Source: Candidatus Ancillula trichonymphae ImTpAt (lineage in GTDB: Bacteria > Actinomycetota > Actinomycetes > Actinomycetales > Bifidobacteriaceae). From it: DNA of 13,886 nt. Below the pieces are notes generated by a model. It saw nothing but the letters and a program-made list of their open reading frames with translations, searched no databases and was not told the DNA's origin. The position numbers and the translations under genes are program-made. Within the stretch, counting starts at the first letter, position 1; each line of letters opens with the position of its first letter. The stretch is taken from contig AXYY01000023.1 in NCBI GenBank assembly GCA_000485475.1, forward strand, positions 1 through 13,886, given 5' to 3'. Below are positions 7,501 to 13,886 of the stretch, one piece after another.

Positions 7501-9094
7501 CAACTTCACAAATTGAAATCAGGACAGTGTAGCGATAAAACGCAGTATCTTCAACTCCTTTTGCCATCACGGCAGAACTAACTTGTCCAAAATTGGTTAG
7601 AAAGCGGTTCAAAATATTCAAGTCCAGAAAGTACCTATTCTGGTCAAATTCTTGCAGTAATAGTTGCTTGATCAAGTCCAAAGTTTCATAATGTTTATCA
7701 GAAATGTGCACCTTGGCGCGCTCAACTGCTGAGGTTATCGCCATATAACTAGTCTCGGACATTCTGGAACCAGACACAATATACGGCCTGTATTGATTCA
7801 TCGCAACCAGAATTTCAACCAAACAACTGTTAATTGCGTGCCATGTTCGATCTCGAAGTGTCGGATTCTTGGTGAATATAGTTCTGACGAATTCGGTAAG
7901 TCTATGAACATCTGCATACAAAGCCGTTCGTATAATCTTACGTTTAGATATAGCGATTATGTTGTCAACACTGTTGGTGTGTCCACTTTTGAAACTGTCA
8001 TCTTCTAAAATGTCGCTCACATTTGCAAGTGCCTGAATCTCATTGTTACTAGCAATATTACTCTGGAAGATGTCATACAATGCCGCTTGTCCATGTGAAT
8101 TTAAGAGCACCTGCTGTATAAGATTAACAGTTTCATAGCCGGTGGTTCCAACGGTCTTCCAATCCTCTTCCAGCTTTTCGTGCGGGGACAAGATTTTTTC
8201 CACAACCACCCAAACTCCATCAGTTCGTTTTTGCAATCTGCTCAAGTAAGTTGCAGGATTTGCTAAACCATCAATATGATCAATTCTTAAACCATTGATA
8301 ATTCCACGCCGTATCAAATCGAAGATCAGTGCGTGAGTTGCTTCGAACACGTTCTCATCTTCAACTCGTATTGCAATCAGCGAACCAATATCGAAGAAGC
8401 GGCGGTAGTTCAACTCCTCATTTTCAGTCTCATAAAATATGAGACGGTAGTTTTGTCGTTCTAGTAGTTCATTGATGGGCAGTTCATGAGTTCCAGGCAC
8501 CAGCGGAAATACAAGTCTTCCATATTCTAGCACAAACAACTCATCAATTCTGGTATTAGGATCGTAAGCGCTCTTGGGGATGTGCATGTGCTTGATTTTG
8601 AATTCATTCTGCTCGACGACATCACTGATGTGTTTTTCAAGAACTGGTAGCACAAACTTCTCCTCGTTAGTCCAGTCAATATCAAACCAGTATGCGTAAC
8701 AACTATCTCTACCTCGATACAGAACATCCCAGAGCTGATGATTATACCAGGCTGGAGAAGGAATCGCCATGTGGTTCGGCACGATGTCTATTATAATGCC
8801 CATCTTGTGTTTGTGTGCAGTTTTCGCCAGCTGCTCAAGCCCTCCAAGCCCTCCTAGTTCTGAAGATATGCGCGCGTGGTCGATAACATCATAGCCATGA
8901 GCAGACCCGGGAATTGCTTGTAGGATTGGCGAAAGGTACAGGTGTGTAATTCCAAGTTTAGACAAGTATGGTACAACTTTTTGCGCGTCCTTAAAAGTAA
9001 ATTTACTCGACAGCTGAAGACGATAAGTGCTTACTGGAATGTCATTGCCCGGATTTAGGCGGCGGTTTTCAGGAACAATCATCTTCAAGGACAT
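4580..9094 (-). CDS. treYZ: TreY-TreZ fusion: maltooligosyltrehalose synthase / trehalohydrolase
   Basis: One 1504-residue polypeptide carries both final steps from maltodextrin to trehalose. Residues about 18-886 are TreY (GH13), which isomerises the terminal alpha-1,4 bond to alpha,alpha-1,1. Visible motifs are DIVPNHM (103-109), GLRIDHIDGL with nucleophile D272, VVVEKIL with acid E299, the GTTGYE motif, and THDSKRSED near 567. This half is longer than the usual 700-820 residues. Residues about 896-1504 are TreZ, which releases trehalose. They contain an N-terminal CBM48-like start (LELWAPKA), VCLDVVYNH, LRLDATHEI with nucleophile D1153, LIAES with acid E1190, and SNHDQIGNRGLGDR with D1289. 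All key residues are intact in both halves. The TreY end (YPVALL, to 886) and TreZ start (about 896) are joined by only about nine residues. The ATG at 9094 overlaps the glgX TAA by one base (TAATG), with only a weak GGGCGG upstream, so translation is probably coupled. There is no stop or frame change in 4.5 kb. Confidence 0.95.
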   Translation of the reverse strand: MSLKMIVPENRRLNPGNDIPVSTYRLQLSSKFTFKDAQKVVPYLSKLGITHLYLSPILQAIPGSAHGYDVIDHARISSELGGLGGLEQLAKTAHKHKMGIIIDIVPNHMAIPSPAWYNHQLWDVLYRGRDSCYAYWFDIDWTNEEKFVLPVLEKHISDVVEQNEFKIKHMHIPKSAYDPNTRIDELFVLEYGRLVFPLVPGTHELPINELLERQNYRLIFYETENEELNYRRFFDIGSLIAIRVEDENVFEATHALIFDLIRRGIINGLRIDHIDGLANPATYLSRLQKRTDGVWVVVEKILSPHEKLEEDWKTVGTTGYETVNLIQQVLLNSHGQAALYDIFQSNIASNNEIQALANVSDILEDDSFKSGHTNSVDNIIAISKRKIIRTALYADVHRLTEFVRTIFTKNPTLRDRTWHAINSCLVEILVAMNQYRPYIVSGSRMSETSYMAITSAVERAKVHISDKHYETLDLIKQLLLQEFDQNRYFLDLNILNRFLTNFGQVSSAVMAKGVEDTAFYRYTVLISICEVGSDIHNFGITLHAFHNAARMLQFETPYAMTTATTHDSKRSEDVRAFLSVLTQDIGAWVRTLRRLKQATSKYNSSLVNANMENLVWQTIVGTWTNDESVRITPERLEKHLIKVMREAKIYTSWLRVNRQYEDAVLDFAKGAITDEKVVQILDDWFMQQESLITAAVLSFKAVQLTMPGVTDNYQGLESLKLMLVDPDNRGVVDFGALEQMLAKIINPDYNPSLPLGTSSNYRINYSYHPETLAELKLLVTYVALQLRKDYHEAFVGSESGYMPLPLSTDCTLGFARCVRQKPKIITLVTRYLGTLDRENGWIGQTVVLPKLSSGYNLWFDRLTGKTYPPGTNLLMEIFSKYPVALLEPLRGSTKKDYLELWAPKASRVDAYLLKPKAVDETSEVDAYSKMKFVRTNDRPGWWRSKKMVRVNRDYFVSIDNGPKVPDPRSTRQVFGVDGFSRTTSLDQFRFTDSHWMGLDLLGKNFYELHIGTFTQEGTFDTAIEKLPYLKELGVEVVEIMPVSTFDGDFGWGYDVADLYSIYEQYGGPVKFQKFVNEAHNLGLAVCLDVVYNHLGPVGDYLNYIGPYYTDAHKTPWGPSFNFDQENSRGVRDWILDHAILMFDKFHLDALRLDATHEIYDNSSMHILSELSLLVDAFAANTARKVTLIAESNANDVRTLLPFDPNTGNLGFGLHMQWADDFHHALYSYLSNENRSYYKDFGTLGALKKALKQGWVYDGQFSKFRQKYFGTKLPEDFDLRKFVVCFSNHDQIGNRGLGDRPNFSLPTYKLKIASALTLLSPFTPLIFQGEEWAASSPFQFFANYKNDDVSAACRLGRKREFKDFRWEEFYEEQNVRAVQIPDPISWETFENCKLKWDEMGDDKHQEMCSWYKKLYKIRRNHIRDSPITSRKVRVKTTQDADGDTLLLSHQGLIVVCNFSSSVKAVGVKLGTKMPRIILSSSSKNAVTISGTLKSAAHSVTILKVD

Positions 9095-11010
9095 TATTTA
9101 ACCGCCCGATAAAGCCGAATTGATTTGCTTGAGACTAGTATTCCTGATTCTGGTAGATTTATATAATTCTCGCTGTCCAAAATGAACGCAGTTGTTAGTG
9201 CGGTATCCAGAATTAGTTCCCATTTGCTGATGCTGTCCAATCTGGGCAACTTGAACTCCATCTCCTCGTAGTGCCCGTCGAAGATTATCAAAAACGAGTC
9301 ATCAATAATTTCAACACCGTCGGAATCTCGCTCAGTTATCTTCGAGCCATCAATGTAGAGCATGATGGTTTTAGCAAATGACGCATTCCACTCCTGCTGT
9401 TTCATAACTGCACCTTTGTTGTCAAAAAACCAAATTGCATCACCGTCGACTGAGAAGAAGTTGCGACGACGAAGAAGTACCGGATGGGCTTTGTGGTAGT
9501 CAATCAGCGCAGCAGTAAATTCCAGAAGTTCATCTTGCCAGGGTTCAAGTTCCCAATTCATCCAGGTGAGTTCGTTATCTTGACAATACGCATTGTTGTT
9601 GCCTTTCTGCAAGCGCCCCATTTCGTCACCATAAAGTATCATCGGAACACCCTGAGACAAGAACAGAGTTGTTAAGAAGTTCTTCCGCTGACGGTTGCGG
9701 AGCGCCAAAACTGCTGGATCTGAAGTTTCACCCTCTACTCCACAGTTAAAGGACCTGTTATAATTTTCACCATCTTTGTTATCCTCCAAATTTGCGTCGT
9801 TGTGCTTCTGGTTGTAACTAACCAGGTCGTTCAGCGTAAAACCGTCATGAGCAGCGAAGAAATTGATCGAGGCAACTGGTCGCCTTCTGGTGTGCGCATA
9901 AATATCTGATGAACCTGTAATTCTTGTTGCAAAAGACGCTAGCGTTGCATCTTCTCCACGCCAAAAATCCCTACTAATAGTATCACGATAGTACCCGTTC
10001 CACTCCGACCGCAGAACAAGGAATCCACCAACCTGATAACCGCCATCTCCTAGATCCCAAGGTTCTGCAATCAACTTCACCCTGGACAACACAGGATCTT
10101 GATGAATTATGTCAAAGAACACGGAAAGTTTGTCCACTTCGTGAAACTGTCTAGCCAAAGTTGCTGCCAGGTCAAATCTGAAACCATCAACGTGCATCTC
10201 GTTGACCCAATAACGAAAAGAGTCCATGATCAGGTGAAGAGTTTGCGGGGACCTCATAAGCAACGAGTTGCCAGTTCCAGTTGTATCAAAATAATACTCT
10301 TCGTTCCCATCATCAACTAGTCTGTAATATGCCTTGTTGTCAATACCCTTGAAGCTAAAAGTTGGATCCAAGTGATTGCCCTCAGCTGTGTGGTTATAAA
10401 CTACATCCAGTATTACTTCGATGTCATTTTCGTGCATGACTTTGACCATGTGCTTGAACTCATTGACTTGAGACCCCAAATCGCCATATGCTGCATATTT
10501 GTTGTCCGGTGCAAAAAATCCAATAGTATTGTAACCCCAGAAGTTCAAAAGTCCTTTCTTCTCCAACGAGCCATCACTTGCAGATTGGTGAACTGGCATC
10601 AATTCGATTGCAGTAACTCCTAACTTCTTCAAGTGCGCAATTGAACTTGGGTGTGCGAGACCTCCTGTGTATGTACCACAAAACTCCTCAGGCACAGATT
10701 CTTTCAGGATCGTTATTGCCTTGACATGCACCTCGTAGATTACACTATTCGCATATGAATGTTCAGGGGGGCGATCATTTCCCCAGTCGAAAAACTGCGA
10801 GACAACAACTGATTTCATAACATGAGGTGCCGAATCCAGCATGTCGAGCTTAGTATGATGCCTAGAATCGAAAAAGTAGTGCGAGAATATCGACTCATCT
10901 GGATCAACTTTGCCAGCAAACGCCTTGGCATACGGATCTAGCAACAACTTTGTACCATTACAGCGGTCTTCGTTCGTCGGGTTGTTCGGGCCGCCGTAAA
11001 CCCTATCCAT
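9094..11010 (-). CDS. glgX: Glycogen debranching enzyme GlgX/TreX, main catalytic part
   Basis: GlgX/TreX hydrolyses alpha-1,6 branch points of glycogen, supplying linear maltodextrin to TreY. This 638-residue frame holds the end of the CBM48 module (RCNGTKLLLDPYAKA, about 16-30) and the full GH13 domain. Motifs are DVVYNHTAEG (202-211), GFRFD with nucleophile D280, LIAEPWDLG with acid E316, and AAHDGFTL with D389; SEWNGYYRD follows the acid as in the family. The first 75 residues of the enzyme are encoded by the overlapping upstream frame (11003-11230). Together the two total 713 residues, the normal length. The family motif YGYRV is interrupted exactly at the join: QYG, then stop, upstream and DRVYGG here. 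A net +1 (or -2) change therefore separates the parts. An ATG with GGGAGG 9 nt upstream could start this part on its own. Whether the result is a working two-piece enzyme, a fresh frameshift mutation or a sequencing error is open. Confidence 0.88.
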   Translation of the reverse strand: MDRVYGGPNNPTNEDRCNGTKLLLDPYAKAFAGKVDPDESIFSHYFFDSRHHTKLDMLDSAPHVMKSVVVSQFFDWGNDRPPEHSYANSVIYEVHVKAITILKESVPEEFCGTYTGGLAHPSSIAHLKKLGVTAIELMPVHQSASDGSLEKKGLLNFWGYNTIGFFAPDNKYAAYGDLGSQVNEFKHMVKVMHENDIEVILDVVYNHTAEGNHLDPTFSFKGIDNKAYYRLVDDGNEEYYFDTTGTGNSLLMRSPQTLHLIMDSFRYWVNEMHVDGFRFDLAATLARQFHEVDKLSVFFDIIHQDPVLSRVKLIAEPWDLGDGGYQVGGFLVLRSEWNGYYRDTISRDFWRGEDATLASFATRITGSSDIYAHTRRRPVASINFFAAHDGFTLNDLVSYNQKHNDANLEDNKDGENYNRSFNCGVEGETSDPAVLALRNRQRKNFLTTLFLSQGVPMILYGDEMGRLQKGNNNAYCQDNELTWMNWELEPWQDELLEFTAALIDYHKAHPVLLRRRNFFSVDGDAIWFFDNKGAVMKQQEWNASFAKTIMLYIDGSKITERDSDGVEIIDDSFLIIFDGHYEEMEFKLPRLDSISKWELILDTALTTAFILDSENYINLPESGILVSSKSIRLYRAVK

Positions 11011-11230
11011 ACTGCGTACCCTCCCGAAGTCCTTGTATGTAAAAGTGCCAGATGTAGTTATCGCACTCAGTTATCTCAATGCGTTCTTCGTTCATCTCCT
11101 TGTTGAAAATACACAACCCAACTCTTTGCACAACCTCAGAACCCAAGGCGAAGTTCGTACCAGAACCGCCGTAAGTTGCCCCCAAAGGATATGCGCAACC
11201 TGGTCTTATAAAAAAATGGTATGACTTCAC
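11003..11230 (-). CDS. glgX: GlgX/TreX N-terminal fragment (start of CBM48)
   Basis: This 75-residue frame is the N-terminus of the debranching enzyme. It has the family opening IRPGCAYPLGATY-GGSGTNFAL, then VGLCIF, then an acidic/aromatic stretch ending WHFYIQGLREGTQYG before TAG at 11005-11003. In intact GlgX proteins the sequence runs on as YRV, which resumes in the next frame eight bases back (ATGGATAG overlap). The start is a GTG at 11230-11228 that overlaps the cimA stop by 4 bp (GTGA), with GGAG at 11239-11242 spaced 8 nt. Alone it is about half of a CBM48 beta-sandwich and has no catalytic residues. It could pair with the downstream product or be a dead fragment. The consensus F in the FALFSE motif is replaced by G (FALGSE), perhaps a further sign of relaxed constraint. 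Confidence 0.85.
   Translation of the reverse strand: MKSYHFFIRPGCAYPLGATYGGSGTNFALGSEVVQRVGLCIFNKEMNEERIEITECDNYIWHFYIQGLREGTQYG
11020..11025 (-). promoter_or_regulatory. Internal Shine-Dalgarno before the second glgX frame
   Basis: GGGAGG on the minus strand, 9 nt before the ATG at 11010-11008. It also encodes the Arg-Glu-Gly of the conserved REGTQYG segment, so it may be coincidental. If used, it lets ribosomes that stop at TAG 11005-11003 restart on the overlapping ATG and make the catalytic part separately. Confidence 0.45.
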
Positions 11231-12882
11231 AAATTACTCTCCACACCGCTCGAAATCAACCCAAAAATGTAACAATCAGTTAGCGCTTTCCAAGAAGACT
11301 CAATAATGTTTGAACCAACTCCAATAGTTGTCCAACTCGTGTTCGCTTCGCAATTTATACAAGTAATGAGCACGCGCGTGACCGAACCTGTACCTCTACC
11401 AGTGTCAAGCAAACGAACTCTGTAGTCAACGAGCTCGAAGTTATTGATTTCTGGATACACATCTTTCAATGCATCTCGAAGTGCGTTATCCAGCGTGTTA
11501 ACAGGTCCATCACCTTCGCCAACTGCAACAAATCGTTTACCACTAGCAATCAACTTCACAACCGCATCTGCACTAGCCTCAGAATCATCACTACCAGTTT
11601 TTTCGCAAATTGTGCGCCACGATTCTAGTGTAAAGAACTGCGATAAAACTCCAAGTTCCTCGCGAAGCAACAACTCGAATGACGCATCAGCTAGATCAAA
11701 TGCATAACCACACTTCTCTAGATCTTTAACCGTGCTAGTCAGTGCGTCCAGTACATCTTTACGCGCAGTAATGTCAAAACCAAGTTCGTTCGCTTTCAGC
11801 TCAATTGAGGAGCGGCCAGCCATCTCCGAGATGATGATTCTAGGGTCGTTACCCACTACCTTTGGGTCGATGTGTTGATACAAATCTGGATTTACTTTTA
11901 GCGCTGAAGTGTGCAGGCCAGCCTTGTGCGCAAACGCAATGTCTCCAACATACGGTTGTCTAGCATTTATGTTGATGTTGGCGATTTCCGCAATATTGTG
12001 CGCCAAATTGTATAACTTACCGAGCTTGATTTCTTCTCCGCTCGTAAACTCACAGTCCAGTTTTAGCGCCAAGTTCGCAATAATACTCACAAGATTGGCA
12101 TTACCAGTGCGTTCACCATACTCGTTAACAGTTCCCTGCACATGTGCAACACCCGCCTCAACTGCAACCAGTGTATTTGCAACTGCACAACCAGTATCGT
12201 TATGTACATGAATTCCAAGTATTTTCTGCTCCGGATTTCCTGCGGAAGTGGAAATTTCAATGTTGTAGTTTGAACTAAGTTCCTGAATTGTCTGGGAAAC
12301 TACTGAACTGATGACACTAGGAATTGCACCACCGTTTGTATCACAAAGAACTACGCACCTTGCACCAGATTTGAACGCAGTTGCAACTGCTTCAATTGCA
12401 TACTCCTTGTCTCGCGCAAAACCGTCGAAGTAATGCTCTGCATCTATTACAACATCATAATCACTACCAGCTGCACGGAAAAACTGAACTGAGTCCTCGA
12501 TCATCTGCAGGTTCTCATCGGGCAGGGTCCTGAGTGCCAACTTCACGTGTAGAATATCAGTTTTTGCAACTAGACAAACACCCTTGTGTTGTTCATGCGT
12601 ATTGCTCTCAAGTGCAAGCAATAATCCGCGCAACTGCTCATCATCCTGCGCAGAAATTCCAGGTTTTCTGGTTGCTCCAAATGCGTAGAGAGGAACTGGC
12701 GACTGCTCAAAAAGCTCCGTGTCCTTGGGAATGGCTCCAGGCCAGCCACCCTCGATGTGCCCGATTCCAAACGAGGACAACAAGTCAACAATCTTCAACT
12801 TGTCCACAACTGAGAAGTTCACGCCCTGCTGCTGTGCACCGTCTCTGAGTGAGGTGTCATAAATTTCAATTCTACACTTCAT
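11227..12882 (-). CDS. cimA: (R)-citramalate synthase CimA
   Basis: CimA condenses pyruvate and acetyl-CoA to (R)-citramalate, the first step of threonine-independent isoleucine synthesis. The 551-residue product fits the DRE-TIM metallolyase family: DTSLRDGAQ (9-17) with the RD pair that binds substrate and metal, HIEGGWPG (42-49) typical of CimA rather than LeuA, and the metal-binding HVHND with H225 and H227. VQGTVNEYGERTGNANL (249-264) and FAHKAGLHTSA (317-327) follow. A LeuA-type regulatory domain ends the protein (about 425-545, WTTIGVGSNIIESSW). The ATG at 12882-12880 is preferred over in-frame ATGs at 12927 and 12924. It has AGGAG at 12891-12895 spaced 8 nt, and family similarity begins at once. 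It overlaps metG by 11 bp, and its stop overlaps the glgX start by 4 bp. The regulatory domain suggests feedback by a branched-chain amino acid, most likely isoleucine. Homocitrate or isopropylmalate synthase is less likely given the motifs. Confidence 0.93.
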   Translation of the reverse strand: MKCRIEIYDTSLRDGAQQQGVNFSVVDKLKIVDLLSSFGIGHIEGGWPGAIPKDTELFEQSPVPLYAFGATRKPGISAQDDEQLRGLLLALESNTHEQHKGVCLVAKTDILHVKLALRTLPDENLQMIEDSVQFFRAAGSDYDVVIDAEHYFDGFARDKEYAIEAVATAFKSGARCVVLCDTNGGAIPSVISSVVSQTIQELSSNYNIEISTSAGNPEQKILGIHVHNDTGCAVANTLVAVEAGVAHVQGTVNEYGERTGNANLVSIIANLALKLDCEFTSGEEIKLGKLYNLAHNIAEIANININARQPYVGDIAFAHKAGLHTSALKVNPDLYQHIDPKVVGNDPRIIISEMAGRSSIELKANELGFDITARKDVLDALTSTVKDLEKCGYAFDLADASFELLLREELGVLSQFFTLESWRTICEKTGSDDSEASADAVVKLIASGKRFVAVGEGDGPVNTLDNALRDALKDVYPEINNFELVDYRVRLLDTGRGTGSVTRVLITCINCEANTSWTTIGVGSNIIESSWKALTDCYIFGLISSGVESNL

Positions 12883-13886
12883 CTGCAGCTCTCCTAAAGA
12901 CCTGTATCCGCCTAAGTTCTTCATCAATTATGCTCACGTCCAACTTCTTGAACACCAGCTCAGGTTTTTCAACTGGCGTACCAGCAACAACCTCGTGACG
13001 CTGCCAGCTCAAACCACCTGAATAATTACCGGTGATTATTGGATAACTACGCGCTGAATTGTCCAGGTCTTCAACAACCTGCGCATGCGGGAGCACCGCA
13101 GCAACTTCTGGTCCAGTTCCTGCATCCACACCCTTTGAGCCTCCGAAAATCTTGTAAATTGCATTCGACGAGTGCGGTAAGAAAACTGCGAACATAGTGT
13201 TCAAGTCAACGATAACCTGCACCAATGTGCGAAGAATCTGCGCCAACCTTCCGCGAGTTTTTTCTTTATCTCCTAGCGCCGCACCCTTGAGTTTAAACGG
13301 TTCAGTTGTGCTAATATAAGAGTTCGCACTGGCAACTAAATGCATCAACTGAGACATCGCTTGTTTCTGGTGATGTTTTTCAATCAGACTACCAACAACC
13401 TCAAAGCCATCTTCAACAGTTTTTAACAACTCCAAGTCAACAGGTTCAGCAATCTGGACATCTGGAATTTCTCCGAAGCTCTTGGCAAGCATATTAGCCA
13501 CGCGGTTCACCAAGTTGCCCCACGCGGCAACCAGTTCATTATTAGTTCTGGACAAAAAGTCGGACCAAGTAAAATCAGAATCGCTAGTTTCAGGTCCAGC
13601 AACGATTATGTAATAGCGCAGTGCGTCCACCTGGTAACGATCCAGAAAATCCTTGACATATATGACGACGCCCCTAGATGATGAAAACTTCTCGCCCTCC
13701 ATGCTCAAAAACTCGCTCGAAACTACCTCAGTTGGCAACTGCAACTGACCGAACTCATGCGTATTTTGCCTCTTAGGCCCCCGTCCACTATAGCCCAAGA
13801 GTTCTGCGGGCCAAATCTGCGAGTGAAAAGTAATGTTGTCCTTGCCCATAAAGTAGTTCGAAATCGCACTACCATCAGTCCAGAAC
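12872..13886 (-). CDS. metG: Methionyl-tRNA synthetase MetG, C-terminal part (cut by window edge)
   Basis: MetG charges tRNA-Met with methionine in the cytoplasm. The frame stays open to the right edge: bases 13850-13885 add FWTDGSAISNYF before MGKDNITFHSQIWPAELLG, which is an internal catalytic-core motif. The ATG at 13849 is therefore not the start, and the 5' half is missing. The KMSKS-loop equivalent is EKFSSSRG (about 13680-13700), the actinobacterial form. It is followed by DALRYYIIVAGPETSDSDFTW and the anticodon-binding domain with NNELVAAWGNLVNRVANM. The C-terminus contains ELVFKKLDVSIIDEELRRIQ. No C-terminal EMAP/OB tRNA-binding domain is seen; the product stops after the helical domain. 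The stop TAG at 12874-12872 overlaps the cimA start by 11 bp, so metG heads the run of minus-strand genes seen here. Confidence 0.95.
   Translation of the reverse strand, partial: FWTDGSAISNYFMGKDNITFHSQIWPAELLGYSGRGPKRQNTHEFGQLQLPTEVVSSEFLSMEGEKFSSSRGVVIYVKDFLDRYQVDALRYYIIVAGPETSDSDFTWSDFLSRTNNELVAAWGNLVNRVANMLAKSFGEIPDVQIAEPVDLELLKTVEDGFEVVGSLIEKHHQKQAMSQLMHLVASANSYISTTEPFKLKGAALGDKEKTRGRLAQILRTLVQVIVDLNTMFAVFLPHSSNAIYKIFGGSKGVDAGTGPEVAAVLPHAQVVEDLDNSARSYPIITGNYSGGLSWQRHEVVAGTPVEKPELVFKKLDVSIIDEELRRIQVFRRAADEV
12891..12895 (-). promoter_or_regulatory. Shine-Dalgarno that fixes the cimA start
   Basis: AGGAG on the minus strand, 8 nt before the ATG at 12882 and inside the metG coding end. 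It supports a 551-residue CimA rather than the 566-residue version starting at 12927, which would overlap metG by 56 bp. Confidence 0.75.

Noticed and set aside
10995..11030. Programmed +1 frameshift joining the two glgX frames, as in prfB.
   Set aside because: The needed shift is indeed +1 and a Shine-Dalgarno-like GGGAGG lies upstream. However, it is about 14 nt from the stop rather than about 6, the P-site codon GGA is not slippery, the stop is TAG, and the product would lack the conserved Tyr of YGYRV. Stop-restart, mutation or error is simpler.
11444..12211. Open frames of 87 and 100 codons on the plus strand opposite cimA, and similar ones opposite the membrane gene (4010-4222) and glgX.
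   Set aside because: They lie wholly within strongly supported minus-strand genes, have no family features and read as reverse-strand shadows.
12883..12927. Longer CimA starting at the ATG at 12927 (566 residues).
   Set aside because: The extra 15 residues match the reverse-strand reading of metG's end and not the CimA family. The ATG at 12882 has AGGAG at good spacing.
13847..13849. ATG at 13849 as a start of a short 325-residue protein.
   Set aside because: Upstream bases to the edge continue in frame with conserved MetG core sequence (FWTDGSAISNYF), so this Met is internal.

Overview
The window looks like a dense stretch of a small, moderately AT-leaning actinobacterial genome. By eye GC is a little above 40%. 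The actinobacterial reading rests on the FSSSRG form of the MetG signature, the short TilS, the CimA-type citramalate synthase, the TreX/TreY/TreZ route and SLH-like repeats of the GITTGV type. A host-associated, Bifidobacteriales-like or other reduced actinobacterium is my guess; no marker gene here proves it.

Layout. Positions 1-1175 (+ strand) hold the 3' part of a secreted subtilisin-like protease gene with a fibronectin type III domain and SLH-like surface repeats. It is broken by at least five frame changes and is best read as a pseudogene. Everything from 1137 to the right edge lies on the minus strand and is packed almost without spacers. In transcription order: metG (methionyl-tRNA synthetase, cut by the right edge), cimA (citramalate synthase), glgX/treX (debranching enzyme, split into two overlapping frames), a treY-treZ fusion of 1504 residues, a small membrane protein with an intramembrane CxxC, a membrane-anchored DsbA-like thioredoxin-fold protein, ldh (L-lactate dehydrogenase) and tilS (tRNA-Ile lysidine synthetase). 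Junctions are overlaps of 11, 4, 8 and 1 bp, then a 46-bp gap, then an 8-bp overlap, direct abutment and a 12-bp gap. One or two long operons are likely.

How the genes work together. GlgX/TreX trims alpha-1,6 branches from glycogen, TreY turns the reducing end of the freed maltodextrin into a trehalosyl end, and TreZ releases trehalose. Here the last two enzymes are one polypeptide, and its start codon overlaps the glgX stop. The membrane CxxC protein and the DsbA-like protein form a translationally coupled pair that I infer to be a thiol-redox module of the cell envelope. LDH re-oxidises NADH from glycolysis. CimA starts isoleucine synthesis from pyruvate without threonine. MetG and TilS serve translation.

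The points most worth a second look are the nearly linker-free TreY-TreZ fusion, the split GlgX whose second part has its own ribosome binding site, the uncharacterised CxxC membrane protein beside the DsbA-like protein, and the decayed surface protease.
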